A stretch of 64,000 nt of DNA, from positions 4,588,001 through 4,652,000 of the forward strand of contig NZ_CP061725.1 in NCBI RefSeq assembly GCF_014764405.1, written 5' to 3'. This stretch comes from Micromonospora craniellae. Lineage in GTDB: Bacteria > Actinomycetota > Actinomycetes > Mycobacteriales > Micromonosporaceae. The notes below the pieces were generated by a model. That model saw nothing but the letters and a program-made list of their open reading frames with translations. It was not told the origin of the DNA and did not search any database. Numbering within the stretch: the stretch's first letter is position 1; each line of letters starts with the position of its first letter. Shown here piece after piece: positions 52,993-61,393 of the stretch. The translations under genes were made by a program, and so were the position numbers.

Positions 52993-53331
52993 CTAGCCGG
53001 CGACCGGCTCCGGCGTCTGCTGCTCCCGTACCCGCTGCTCGGCCAGGTACAGCGCGCTCACCCGACGCTCGGCCCAGAAGGAGACGAACGGCACGGTGCC
53101 GGCCAGCATCACCAGGACCATCCGCTTGAGCGGCCAGTCGACCCGCCGGGACAGGTCGAACGCGGCGACCAGGTAGAGCATGTAGAGGAAGCCGTGCGCC
53201 TGGCCGACGGTCTCCACCAGGATCGGGTTGTCGAAGCCGTACTTGAGCGGCATGCCGATCACCACGAGCAGGATCAGCACCACGCCGACGATCCAGGCGA
53301 TCACGCGGTAGCGGGTGAGAGCAGCGCGCAC
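52993..53331 (-). CDS. DUF3817 membrane protein
   Basis: A 112-residue protein with three membrane segments (VIAWIVGVVLILLVVIGMPL, VGQAHGFLYMLYLVAAFDLS, MVLVMLAGTVPFVSFWAERR) typical of DUF3817, an integral membrane protein of unknown role. It is convergent with the DUF6232-like gene (14 bases) and 26 bases downstream of another membrane protein gene on the same strand, so the two are likely co-transcribed. Confidence 0.88.
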   Translation of the reverse strand: MRAALTRYRVIAWIVGVVLILLVVIGMPLKYGFDNPILVETVGQAHGFLYMLYLVAAFDLSRRVDWPLKRMVLVMLAGTVPFVSFWAERRVSALYLAEQRVREQQTPEPVAG

Positions 53332-53357
53332 GTCTCGTCAGTCCTTCCGGCCCGGGC

Positions 53358-53831
53358 TCAGCCGGGGTAGTCACCGGGCTTGGCGCCCGGATTGGCGTTC
53401 AACCATGACAGGTAGCGGTTGTAGGCGGCCAGGTCCGCGTTGTCGGAGACCTCGTCGACGACGGTGCCACGGGCCACCCGTACCGGCCGGCGGATCCCGG
53501 GTCGCCGGCCCGCCTCCGCCGTAGCGTCGACGGGGCCGGTCTCGTCGGTCGCCGCGGTCTCCGGTGCCGACGCGGTCTCCGGCGCCGACGTGGTGGCTGC
53601 GGCGTCGTCGGTGGCGGTCGGCTGGTCCCGCAGCGTGTGACGCACCTCGCGCCACCACACGAAGACCACGAAACCCGCGAAGATCGGCCACTCCACGGCA
53701 TAGCCCCAACTGATGGCGTTGCCGGCGGCGGCCCGGCTGACCTGCCACCAGCCGAGGCCGAGGAAGGTGGTCACCAGCACGACCAGGGCCACGTGGCGGG
53801 CGATCCACGCCGGGGTCCAGAGCCGCTTCAT
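53358..53831 (-). CDS. hypothetical membrane protein with two spans
   Basis: A 157-residue protein starting MKRLWTPAWIARH, with two membrane segments (VALVVLVTTFLGLGWWQVSR and YAVEWPIFAGFVVFVWWREV), a disordered Ala/Thr/Glu stretch and a C-terminal motif DLAAYNRYLSWLNANPG. The N-terminal pair with a WWxxxRA turn resembles the transporter-like small proteins found beside DUF3817 and SURF1-like genes, but I assign no function. ATG 53831. Confidence 0.78.
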   Translation of the reverse strand: MKRLWTPAWIARHVALVVLVTTFLGLGWWQVSRAAAGNAISWGYAVEWPIFAGFVVFVWWREVRHTLRDQPTATDDAAATTSAPETASAPETAATDETGPVDATAEAGRRPGIRRPVRVARGTVVDEVSDNADLAAYNRYLSWLNANPGAKPGDYPG

Positions 53832-53955
53832 GGCAACGAGGGTACCGGGACCGGCTGTGCTCTCCGACGCGGTGTCGTAGTGGCGGCGTGGTTTGGCCGT
53901 ACCCGGCGTGGGCAACCGTACAGATGCCAGCCCGGCACGGACGAGGGGGCGCGAG

Positions 53956-54279
53956 ATGACCGCATCAGGACGACCCGACGGATTTCCCGCCGGAGGCACC
54001 GAGGTGAGCCCCGAGCAGCGGATCCCCGAGTGGGGTGACCACCGGGCGGCCGCTCACGTGTTCGACGGCGACCTGCCCGGCATCGACCCGGCCGAGTTGA
54101 GCGAGGAGGACCTGATCCGTGAGGTGCAGAGCCTGCACCGCACGCGCCTGGACACGTTGCGGCACGCCACCGACTCGGCGCTCGCCAACCACCTGCGACG
54201 GACCGCCGAACTCGAGACCGAGTACCTCGCCCGGCACCCCGGGCGGGAAGTCGACCCGAGCCGGCTGCGGGACGCGTGA
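53956..54279 (+). CDS. hypothetical protein (DUF6158-like)
   Basis: A 107-residue soluble protein: a Gly/Pro start, then GIDPAELSEEDLIREVQSLH and a helical stretch (RLDTLRHATDSALANHLRRT). The layout matches small actinobacterial proteins labelled DUF6158; no function is known. ATG 53956 has GGGGGCGCGAG upstream. Its stop overlaps the next start (TGATG). Confidence 0.75.
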   Translation: MTASGRPDGFPAGGTEVSPEQRIPEWGDHRAAAHVFDGDLPGIDPAELSEEDLIREVQSLHRTRLDTLRHATDSALANHLRRTAELETEYLARHPGREVDPSRLRDA

Positions 54280-54407
54280 TGGCGTACGCGGAAAGGGGAG
54301 TGTCGGCACCTCCCGAGGTCGTCTTCAACACGGCGACCGACCGGCTCGCCGACGAGGCCCTCACCAAGCTGGCCCGCGAGGTGGACGACAACCTCCAGGC
54401 CGGCTGA
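54279..54407 (+). CDS. SRPBCC-like protein, internally deleted remnant
   Basis: Only 42 residues, but the two halves look like the ends of a START/SRPBCC (polyketide cyclase-like) protein of about 140-150 residues: MAYAERGVSAPPEVVFNTAT is the family's usual first strand and DEALTKLAREVDDNLQAG its last helix. The central sheet that forms the ligand cavity is missing between about residues 21 and 24. The start overlaps the upstream stop (TGATG) as in a normal operon. It is probably not a functional binding protein. Confidence 0.6.
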   Translation: MAYAERGVSAPPEVVFNTATDRLADEALTKLAREVDDNLQAG

Positions 54408-54499
54408 CCCGGCCGGACGACCGAGCCGCTCCGGCCGGGGCGGCGATCTGGCCGTCCCGGCCGGGACGGTGCACCCCCGCGTGAGACGAAGGAGGCCGG

Positions 54500-55030
54500 G
54501 TGAGCGAGCTGAGACAGAAGGTGGCGCGGTTGCGTCAGGCGTACGCCCCGCACGAGCACCGCCCACTGGGCGGGTACCTGGCGGCGATGGGTACCTACGC
54601 CGCGGTGACCGGCGCCATCGCCGGGTTGGTCAAGGCGACCGGGCGTCCGGTGCCGGAACGCCCCGCCACGTCCGACGTGGTGCTCCTGGCCATCGCCACC
54701 CACAAGCTCAGCCGGCTGCTGTCCAAGGACGCGGTGACCAGTCCGCTGCGGGCACCGTTCACCCGATACGACCGGCCGATCGGCAGCGGCGAGGTGATGG
54801 AGCAGGTACGCGACTCCGGCAGTTCCACCCGGCACGCCATCGGCGAGCTGCTGAGCTGCCCGTTCTGCCTGGCGGTCTGGGTGGCCACCGGGTTCACCGG
54901 CGCGCTGGTCCTCACGCCGAGGCTGACCCGACTGGTGGCCACCGCACTGACCGCGGTGACCGCGTCGGACTTCCTCCAGATGGCGTACGCGATGGCGCAG
55001 CGGGGGGCCGAGGGCGACCACCGGAAGTGA
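54500..55030 (+). CDS. DUF1360 membrane protein
   Basis: A 176-residue protein with DUF1360 features: GYLAAMGTYAAVTGAIAGLV membrane segment, LLAIATHKLSRLLSKDAVTS, and the Cys pair motif in GELLSCPFCLAVWVATGF, followed by another membrane segment. The conserved CPFC may bind metal or form a disulfide; function unknown. GTG 54500 follows AAGGAGG. Confidence 0.9.
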   Translation: MSELRQKVARLRQAYAPHEHRPLGGYLAAMGTYAAVTGAIAGLVKATGRPVPERPATSDVVLLAIATHKLSRLLSKDAVTSPLRAPFTRYDRPIGSGEVMEQVRDSGSSTRHAIGELLSCPFCLAVWVATGFTGALVLTPRLTRLVATALTAVTASDFLQMAYAMAQRGAEGDHRK

Positions 55031-55099
55031 GGTCGGGCCCGGTGTGTCTGGCGGTGGTGTGTGCCGCCGGGGCCACCGGGCCTTCGCGGCGCTGGGCCG

Positions 55100-55348
55100 T
55101 CAGCGCTGCATGCCCGACCAGCCGCGCGGCGACTCCGGTTCCCGTTCGTCCTCGTCGGCGCCGGTGATGATGTCCCGGTCCACGGCGGTGCGGTCGTGCT
55201 CGTTGGCGAAATCCGGCTCGGGGAGGGTGTCGGTGCCCTCCGGGGGTTGGCCGAGCGCGGGCATCCGGTCGTGCTGGCGTTCCTCGGGCTGCGACATCGC
55301 GTTCCTCTTCTCGTCGCCGGCGCCGGCCGGGTCGGCGTCGGACGTCAC
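55100..55348 (-). CDS. hypothetical small acidic protein
   Basis: An 82-residue hydrophilic product rich in Asp, Glu, Arg and Pro, with no recognised domain and likely disordered. The start overlaps the stop of the upstream gene by four bases, so the two are probably one operon. An internal Met (MSQPEERQ) is an alternative start. Confidence 0.6.
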   Translation of the reverse strand: MTSDADPAGAGDEKRNAMSQPEERQHDRMPALGQPPEGTDTLPEPDFANEHDRTAVDRDIITGADEDEREPESPRGWSGMQR

Positions 55349-55731
55349 CCCGCCGTACCACCCAGCAGGTCGGTCACCTCGTCGACCGCGTACTCGCCCT
55401 GGGGCAGCGCATTGAGCCGGGAGAGCAGCTGCGCCGGCAGCTCCGCGGCGACCGCCCGCCGGTAGATGTCCACCTGACTGATCCGCTCCTGACCGTGGTA
55501 GAGGTCGTCGAGCAGGTCGTCGAGCGGCCGGGTGTCCACCTCCTCCGTCTCCACCTCGTCCGGTACGGCCGCAGCCGTGCCGGGCAGGTCGGTGACGGCC
55601 GGGTCGATGCCCGCGGTGTCGACCACGGGCACGTCGGCCAGGATGGCGTCGGGCAGCCGCGCCTCGGTCGTCGGTGCCGTGGGCGTCACGGGCGCCCCGG
55701 TCACGGGTACGTCATCGGTCACGCCCGCCAC
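55345..55731 (-). CDS. hypothetical protein with C-terminal helical domain
   Basis: A 128-residue protein: the first 65 residues are Pro/Thr/Ala/Val-rich and disordered; the last 55 (DDLLDDLYHGQERISQVDIY, RAVAAELPAQLLSRLNALPQ) look like a compact helical domain reminiscent of small DUF2795-like modules, though that match is weak. ATG 55731. It overlaps the next gene by four bases. Confidence 0.65.
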   Translation of the reverse strand: MAGVTDDVPVTGAPVTPTAPTTEARLPDAILADVPVVDTAGIDPAVTDLPGTAAAVPDEVETEEVDTRPLDDLLDDLYHGQERISQVDIYRRAVAAELPAQLLSRLNALPQGEYAVDEVTDLLGGTAG

Positions 55732-55847
55732 CTACCCCCACCCCACCCGGCCAAACTTCACCGCATTCGCGGCGATCATGAGGTCGGCGGCGTTCTCGCT
55801 GGTCGCGCCGCACGCCGACCCCTGATCGACGAGAGCGGGGTGGTAGG

Positions 55848-56954
55848 TCAGGCGGGGGTGGGCAGGGTCTGCGAGTGGTGGGCGCGGCGGGTGCGGACGG
55901 CGGTGGCCAGCGCGTCGAGCACCTCGTCGGTGGTGTCCCAGCCCATGCAGGCGTCGGTGACGGACTGGCCGTAGGTCAGCTCGCGGGTCGGGTCCAGGTC
56001 CTGACGTCCGGGTTCGAGGAAGCTCTCCAGCATGATTCCGACGATGCCCTGCTGCCCGGTGGCGATCTGCCCGGCCACGTCGGCGGCCACCCTGGGCTGG
56101 TTGCGGTGGTCCTTGCCGCTGTTGGCGTGGCTGGCGTCCACCACCAGCCGCTCCGGCAGGCCGGCGGCCCGCAGCAGCTCCAGCGCGCCGGCGACCGACT
56201 CGGCGTCGTAGTTGGGTCGGCCGCCACCGCCGCGCAGCACCAGGTGACCGTCCGCGTTGCCCCGGGTATGCATGATCGCCGGGGTGCCCGAGACGTCGAT
56301 GCCAGGGAAGACGTGCGGTACGCCGGCCGCCCGGATCGCGTCCACCGCGGTGGCGATGCTGCCGTCGGGGCGGTTCTTCATGCCGATCGGCATGGACAGG
56401 CCGGAGGCGAGCTGGCGGTGCACCTGGCTCTCCACCGTGCGCGCCCCGATCGCGCCCCACGCCACCGTGTCGGCGATGTACTGCGGGGTGATCGGGTCGA
56501 GGAACTCGCAGCCCACCGGCAGACCCAGTCGCAACACGTCGAGCAGCAGCGCGCGGGCCAGGCGCAGCCCGGTGTTGACGTCTCCGGAACCGTCCAGCCC
56601 CGGGTCGTTGATCAGGCCCTTCCAACCCACCGTGGAGCGCGGCTTCTCGAAGTAGACCCGCATCACCACCAGCAGGTCGTCGGCGACCCGCGCCGCCGCC
56701 TCGCGCAACCGGTGGGCGTAGTCCAGGGCTGCGGCGGGGTCGTGCACCGAGCACGGCCCGACCACCACCAGCAGGCGGTCGTCGGCCCGGTCGAGAACCT
56801 GCCCGACCGCGCGTCGCCCGGCCAGCACGGTCGAGGTGAGGTCGGCGTCCAGGGGCAGCTCGTGCAGCAGCAGGGCCGGGGTGGTCAGCGGCACGACGCG
56901 GTCGATTCGCTGGTCGATGACCCGGTGGTTCTCCGGGGTCGTCACGGTGGGCAT
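55848..56954 (-). CDS. 3-deoxy-7-phosphoheptulonate (DAHP) synthase, class I
   Basis: Condenses phosphoenolpyruvate and erythrose 4-phosphate, the first step of aromatic amino-acid synthesis. The 368-residue length is usual for the AroG/F/H class. Landmarks: LLVVVGPCSVHDPAAALDYA, MRVYFEKPRSTVGWKGLIND, GLPVGCEFLDPITPQYIADT, LVVDASHANSGKDHRNQ and IMLESFLEPGRQDL. Metal ligands (Cys in GPCSVHD, His in DASHANSGKDH, Glu in MLESF) are present. A hairpin with T-rich tail in the leader suggests attenuation. The gene stands alone. Confidence 0.95.
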   Translation of the reverse strand: MPTVTTPENHRVIDQRIDRVVPLTTPALLLHELPLDADLTSTVLAGRRAVGQVLDRADDRLLVVVGPCSVHDPAAALDYAHRLREAAARVADDLLVVMRVYFEKPRSTVGWKGLINDPGLDGSGDVNTGLRLARALLLDVLRLGLPVGCEFLDPITPQYIADTVAWGAIGARTVESQVHRQLASGLSMPIGMKNRPDGSIATAVDAIRAAGVPHVFPGIDVSGTPAIMHTRGNADGHLVLRGGGGRPNYDAESVAGALELLRAAGLPERLVVDASHANSGKDHRNQPRVAADVAGQIATGQQGIVGIMLESFLEPGRQDLDPTRELTYGQSVTDACMGWDTTDEVLDALATAVRTRRAHHSQTLPTPA

Positions 56955-57014
56955 CCTTTCGCCGACCGCACCCGGGGCCGGTGCCCGGGTCGAGCCGGCT
57001 GCTCGTACGCGAAA

Positions 57015-57038
57015 GGGCAGGAACGAAAGCTCCTGCCC
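57015..57038 (-). promoter_or_regulatory. candidate attenuator hairpin before the DAHP synthase gene
   Basis: On the minus strand GGGCAGGA and TCCTGCCC form a perfect 8-bp stem with loop GCTTTCGT, followed by TTTCG. It lies 61 bases before the ATG, where a transcription attenuator would be. Short candidate leader frames in front of it (for example ATG-ATC-stop) are not rich in aromatic codons, so the trigger is unclear. Confidence 0.45.
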
Positions 57039-57195
57039 GGCCGGCTCGAATTCGGTGACGTCAGATCATGGTGAGGTCACCGGCCGAGCCGGCTGCCTAA
57101 ACCATCGATACGACCGCGTCACGGCGGTAAGCGTACCCGACGGCGGCAACCCGGCGGCATCACCTACGAGGTCCGCGGCCCGCTCCGCAGCTGAT

Positions 57196-57249
57196 TGTTA
57201 GGAGGGGTCCCCTGCTATGCACGAGGCGTTAGCAGGGGGCCCTTCCTTA
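57196..57249. repeat. 54-bp double palindrome, copy 4 (inverted)
   Basis: Opposite orientation to copy 1: TGTTAGGAGGGGTCCCCTGC, a spacer TATGCACGAGGCG, then TTAGCAGGGGGCCCTTCCTTA. Unlike the other copies it lies between divergent genes, so it cannot be their terminator. Substitutions in one arm are matched in the other. Confidence 0.85.
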
Positions 57250-57299
57250 CATGCTTCCTTACATGCGTGCGGGGAACGGGGTGGGGGTAAGGAAACGGC

Positions 57300-57515
57300 A
57301 TGACTGACGCGCAGAGCGACCAGGAGCGAATCGAGTCGCGAGCCCACCTGCTGCCGGAGGAGGCGGCGGTCGGCAGCGACGACCCCCAGGCCCAGGCCCA
57401 CGCGATCCTGACCGAGTCGGACCTCCGCGAGGCCGACCGCAACGCCGCACCGGACACGGTCCTGGAACGGCGGTCCTCGGATCAGACGGTGACCCCGATC
57501 GAGCCGCCGGACTGA
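57300..57515 (+). CDS. hypothetical small hydrophilic protein
   Basis: A 71-residue acidic product with no recognised domain (SRAHLLPEEAAVGSDDPQAQ, ESDLREADRNAAPDTVLERR). Codon use and third-position GC are like neighbours, and similar short proteins seem usual in the group. ATG 57300; GGGGGTAAGGAA upstream serves as a possible ribosome site. Confidence 0.65.
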   Translation: MTDAQSDQERIESRAHLLPEEAAVGSDDPQAQAHAILTESDLREADRNAAPDTVLERRSSDQTVTPIEPPD

Positions 57516-57599
57516 CCGCGCGGGGGCGCGGCCGACCACGACACGGGCGTGCCGCGTCCCACCCCCGCTGGAGCCCGGAGATCGGATAGCGTCGTGGCC

Positions 57600-58892
57600 A
57601 TGCCCGACAGCGGTTATCCCTGGCCCATCTCGACGACCCGACTGGACAACGGCCTGCGCGTGGTGGTCAGCGAGGACCGCACCGCCCCGGCGGTCGCGGT
57701 CAACCTCTGGTACGACGTCGGTTCGCGGCACGAGCCGGCCGGACAGACCGGTTTCGCACACCTCTTCGAGCATTTGATGTTCGAGGGTTCGGTGAACGTC
57801 GCGAAGACCGAGCACATGAAGTTGGTGCAGGGCGCGGGCGGCTCGCTGAACGCCACCACCAACCCGGATCGCACGAACTACTTCGAGACGGTCCCGGCCG
57901 AACACCTCGAACTGGCGCTGTGGCTGGAGGCCGACCGGATGGGCGGCCTGGTGCCGGCGCTGACCCAGCAGACGCTGGACAACCAGCGGGACGTGGTCAA
58001 GAACGAGCGCCGCCAGCGCTACGAGAACGTGCCGTACGGCGACGCCTGGCTGAGGCTGCTGCCCCTGCTCTACCCGCCGGGCCATCCGTACCATCACGCC
58101 ACCATCGGCTCGATGGCTGACCTGAACGCCGCCGACCTGGCCACTTTCCAGGCGTTCCACCGGACGTACTACGCGCCGAACAACGCGGTGCTGACCGTGG
58201 TCGGTGACACCGGCGTGGACGAGGTCACCGCGCTGGCCGGGAAGTACTTCGGCGCGATCCCGCCCCGGCCGGAGATCCCGTCCGCGCCGGACGGCCTGGC
58301 CGTCACCGGCAGCGGCGAGCCGGTGGGGGAGACGGTGGTCGCGGACGTCCCGGCACCCCGGGTGTACGTGGCCCACCGCACGCACCCGTTCGGCACTCCC
58401 GGGTACGACGTGGTGACGGTGCTCGCCACCGTGCTCGGCAGTGGCCGGGGCAGCCGCCTGTACCAGCGCCTCGCCGACGGTGAGCGGATCGCGCAGCCGG
58501 ATCTGGTCGGGGCGTACGGGGTGGACCTGGCGCACGCGCCGGCACCACTGATCGCCACCGCCACCGCCCGCCCCGGAGTGCACGCCGAGCGGCTGGCCAC
58601 CGGGCTGGCCGAGGTGGTCGACGAACTGGCCACCGTGCCGGTCACCGCCGCCGAGTTGGACCGCGCCAAGGCGCTGCTGACCACCGCGTGGTGGCGGCAG
58701 ATGTCCACGGTGGACGGACGGGCCGACGCGTTGGGCCGGTACGCCACCCAGTTCGGTGACCCCGGCGTGATCGCCGAGCGGCTACCGGGCTGGCTCGCGG
58801 TGACCGCCGAGCAGATCGCCGAGGTGGCCGCCGACGTACTCGCCCCCGCCGACCGGGCGACTCTCACCTATGTCCCCGAGGAGAAGCCATGA
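57600..58892 (+). CDS. M16 zinc peptidase, active subunit
   Basis: A 430-residue pitrilysin-family peptidase. The inverted zinc motif HxxEH is seen in AHLFEHLMFEG with the downstream Glu in VVKNERRQRYENVPYG, so the zinc site and catalytic Glu are intact. The C-terminal half has the usual second M16 fold (VYVAHRTHPFGTPGYDVV). No signal peptide. The stop overlaps the start of the next M16 gene (ATGA), typical of a heterodimeric peptidase with an active and an inactive subunit. ATG 57600. Confidence 0.94.
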   Translation: MPDSGYPWPISTTRLDNGLRVVVSEDRTAPAVAVNLWYDVGSRHEPAGQTGFAHLFEHLMFEGSVNVAKTEHMKLVQGAGGSLNATTNPDRTNYFETVPAEHLELALWLEADRMGGLVPALTQQTLDNQRDVVKNERRQRYENVPYGDAWLRLLPLLYPPGHPYHHATIGSMADLNAADLATFQAFHRTYYAPNNAVLTVVGDTGVDEVTALAGKYFGAIPPRPEIPSAPDGLAVTGSGEPVGETVVADVPAPRVYVAHRTHPFGTPGYDVVTVLATVLGSGRGSRLYQRLADGERIAQPDLVGAYGVDLAHAPAPLIATATARPGVHAERLATGLAEVVDELATVPVTAAELDRAKALLTTAWWRQMSTVDGRADALGRYATQFGDPGVIAERLPGWLAVTAEQIAEVAADVLAPADRATLTYVPEEKP

Positions 58893-60235
58893 CGTTGATC
58901 GCCGACCGTCCGGGACCGGGTGCGGCCCGCCCGTACCGGTTCCCGCAGGTGGTCCGTCGGAGCGTGGCGGGCGGTCAGGTCGTCGCGGCGCACCTGCCCG
59001 GGCAGAACCTGGCCGTCGCGCTGCTGTTGCTCGACGCGGGCGCGGGCCGGGAGCCGGTGGGCAGGGAGGGGCTTGGCGGGGTACTGGCCAAGGCGCTGGA
59101 GGAGGGCACCACCCAGCGGGACGCCACCGCGTACGCGCTGGCCATCGAGGCGCTCGGCACCGAGTTGGTGACCGGGCTGGACTGGGACACCTTCCAGGCC
59201 AGCGTGCAGGTGCCGGTGAACCGGTTGGGCGCGGCCGTGGAGCTGCTCGCCGAGGCGGTGCGTACGCCGAGACTGGACCCGGACGACGTCCGGCGCGTCC
59301 GTGACGACGAGGCGACCGCCTTGCGGATGGACTGGGCGAACCCGGGCCCCCGGGCGGACGCGGCGCTGCGAGCCGACCTGTTCGGCGCGGACAACCGGTG
59401 GGGTCGCCCGATGTACGGCGACCCGGAGTCGGTGGCCGGGCTGGACGTCGAGGACGTCACCGTCTTCCACTCGGAGTGGTTCATCCGACCGGGGACCCTT
59501 GTCGTCGCCGGTGACCTGGACCGGCTCGACCTGGACGCGCTGGCCACGACGGCGTTCGCCGGCACCGGCGGCGGACCGGTGGACCGGGGCGCGCCGATCG
59601 AGGTGCCGTTGCGCAGAAGTCGCCGGGTGATCCTGGTCGACCGGCCCAATTCGGTGCAGTCCACGCTGCGGCTCGGGCATCCGGCGCCGCACCGGGCCCA
59701 CCCGGACCACGTGCCGATCGCGCTGGCCGGCACGGTGCTCGGTGGCGCCTTCACGTCCCGGCTGAACCACCTGATCCGCGAGGTGCGCGGCTACACGTAC
59801 GGCATCCGGGGCGACTTCGCCTCGTCGCGCCGGTTCGGCCGGTTCGCGGTCAGTTCCGGGGTGCAGACCGCCGTCACCGCGTTGGCCCTGGTGGACGCGG
59901 TCGGGGAGATCGCGCGTACCCAGGCCGGTGGGGTGACCGAGGAGGAGCTGGCGGTGGCCCGGTCCTGGCGGGCGGGGCAGCTCTCGGTCGAGTTGCAGAG
60001 CCCTCGGGCGATCGCCGCTGCGCTCACCACGCTGGTGGTGCACGACCTGCCGGACGACTACCACGCCCGGTTGCGTGAGGCGTTGCTCGCCACCGACGTG
60101 GCGGAGGTCTCGGCGGCGGCGGCCGCCCACCTGTTCCCGGAGTCGCTCACCCTCGTCATCGAGGGGGACGCGGCGGTGATCAGGGACGAACTCGTGGCGG
60201 CGGGCCTGGGTGAGGTGATCGACGCCACGCGGTGA
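58889..60235 (+). CDS. M16 peptidase-like protein, inactive partner subunit
   Basis: A 448-residue M16 fold in which the zinc motif is absent: the site corresponding to HxxEH reads LGGVLAKALEEGT. The C-terminal half retains AGTVLGGAFTSRLNHLIREV and GYTYGIRGDFASSRRFGRF, which in such partners bind peptide. It should complete the catalytic chamber of the upstream subunit. Overlap of four bases with the upstream gene supports fixed stoichiometry. Confidence 0.93.
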   Translation: MTLIADRPGPGAARPYRFPQVVRRSVAGGQVVAAHLPGQNLAVALLLLDAGAGREPVGREGLGGVLAKALEEGTTQRDATAYALAIEALGTELVTGLDWDTFQASVQVPVNRLGAAVELLAEAVRTPRLDPDDVRRVRDDEATALRMDWANPGPRADAALRADLFGADNRWGRPMYGDPESVAGLDVEDVTVFHSEWFIRPGTLVVAGDLDRLDLDALATTAFAGTGGGPVDRGAPIEVPLRRSRRVILVDRPNSVQSTLRLGHPAPHRAHPDHVPIALAGTVLGGAFTSRLNHLIREVRGYTYGIRGDFASSRRFGRFAVSSGVQTAVTALALVDAVGEIARTQAGGVTEEELAVARSWRAGQLSVELQSPRAIAAALTTLVVHDLPDDYHARLREALLATDVAEVSAAAAAHLFPESLTLVIEGDAAVIRDELVAAGLGEVIDATR

Positions 60236-60262
60236 TCAGGCGGTCGGAGGAGTCCGGGCGGT

Positions 60263-60276
60263 GGGAAAGCGTTCCC
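60263..60276. promoter_or_regulatory. LacI-like palindrome before asd
   Basis: GGGAAAGCGTTCCC has perfect GGGAA/TTCCC arms around AGCG, 34 bases before the asd start. The form resembles LacI operators elsewhere in the window but has no known reason to control asd, so this may be chance. Confidence 0.3.
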
Positions 60277-60309
60277 GCCGCCACCGGCCGGCTGGGTAGC
60301 CTCGCGGGC

Positions 60310-61332
60310 ATGAGGATCGGCATTGTGGGGGCCACCGGCCAGGTCGGTGGCGTCATGCGGCAGGTGTTGGCGGATCGGGAGTTCCCGGCGGAGCAGGTGC
60401 GGTTGTTCGCCTCGGCGCGGTCGGCCGGGCGGACGTTGCCGTGGCGCGGCGAGGAGGTCACGGTCGAGGACGCCACCACCGCCGACTACGCGGGGCTGGA
60501 CATCGTCCTCTTCTCGGCGGGCAAGGGCAGCGCCAAGGAGTTGGCGCCCGGGGTCGCCGCCGCCGGGGCCGTGGTGATCGACAACTCGTCGGCGTTCCGG
60601 ATGGACCCGGAGGTGCCGCTGGTGGTCGCCGAGGTCAACCCGCACGCCGCAGCCGTCCGCCCGAAGGGCATCATCGCCAACCCGAACTGCACCACGATGG
60701 CCGCGATGCCGGTGCTGCGCCCGCTGCACGCCGAGGCGGAGCTGGTCAGCCTGGTCGTCTCGACGTATCAGGCGGTGTCCGGTGCCGGGCTGGCCGGCGT
60801 GGCCGAGCTGGACGAGCAGGTCCGCAAGGTGGTGGAGACGGCGTCCGGCCTGGCCTTCGACGGTGCGGCGGTGGACTTCCCGGCCCCGCGCTCGTTCGCC
60901 CGGCCGATCGCGTTCAACGTGCTGCCGCTGGCCGGCTCGATCGTCGACGACGGTTCCGCCGAGACCGACGAGGAGCAGAAGCTGCGCAACGAGAGCCGCA
61001 AGATCCTGGAGATCCCCGACCTGAAGGTTTCCGGCACCTGCGTCCGGGTGCCGGTGTTCACCGGGCACTCGCTCCAGATCAACGCGCGGTTCGCCCGGCC
61101 GATCAGCCCGCAGCGGGCCCACGAGCTGCTTTCCGACGCGCCGGGCGTCGCGCTCTCCGATGTGCCGACGCCGTTGCAGGCGGCCGGGCAGGACCCGACG
61201 TACGTGGGCCGGATCCGTGCCGACGAGACGGTCCCGCACGGGCTGGCCCTGTTCTGCGCGAACGACAACCTGCGCAAGGGCGCCGCTCTCAACGCCGTGC
61301 AGCTCGCCGAGCTGGTCGCCGCCGAGCGCTGA
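60310..61332 (+). CDS. asd: aspartate-semialdehyde dehydrogenase
   Basis: Reduces aspartyl phosphate to aspartate semialdehyde with NADPH, for lysine, threonine, methionine and diaminopimelate. The 340-residue length is normal. Motifs: GIVGATGQVGGVMRQVL (NADP binding), GIIANPNCTTMAAMPVL with catalytic Cys in NPNCTT, STYQAVSGAG, and GTCVRVPVFTGHSLQI with the catalytic His. ATG 60310. Single gene; the usual partner lysC is not in the window. Confidence 0.96.
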   Translation: MRIGIVGATGQVGGVMRQVLADREFPAEQVRLFASARSAGRTLPWRGEEVTVEDATTADYAGLDIVLFSAGKGSAKELAPGVAAAGAVVIDNSSAFRMDPEVPLVVAEVNPHAAAVRPKGIIANPNCTTMAAMPVLRPLHAEAELVSLVVSTYQAVSGAGLAGVAELDEQVRKVVETASGLAFDGAAVDFPAPRSFARPIAFNVLPLAGSIVDDGSAETDEEQKLRNESRKILEIPDLKVSGTCVRVPVFTGHSLQINARFARPISPQRAHELLSDAPGVALSDVPTPLQAAGQDPTYVGRIRADETVPHGLALFCANDNLRKGAALNAVQLAELVAAER

Positions 61333-61393
61333 GCGTTACTGCCTGCGGTCGTCGGGTAGACACCTGGTTGCCCGACACCGAGAGGGAGGCGCC

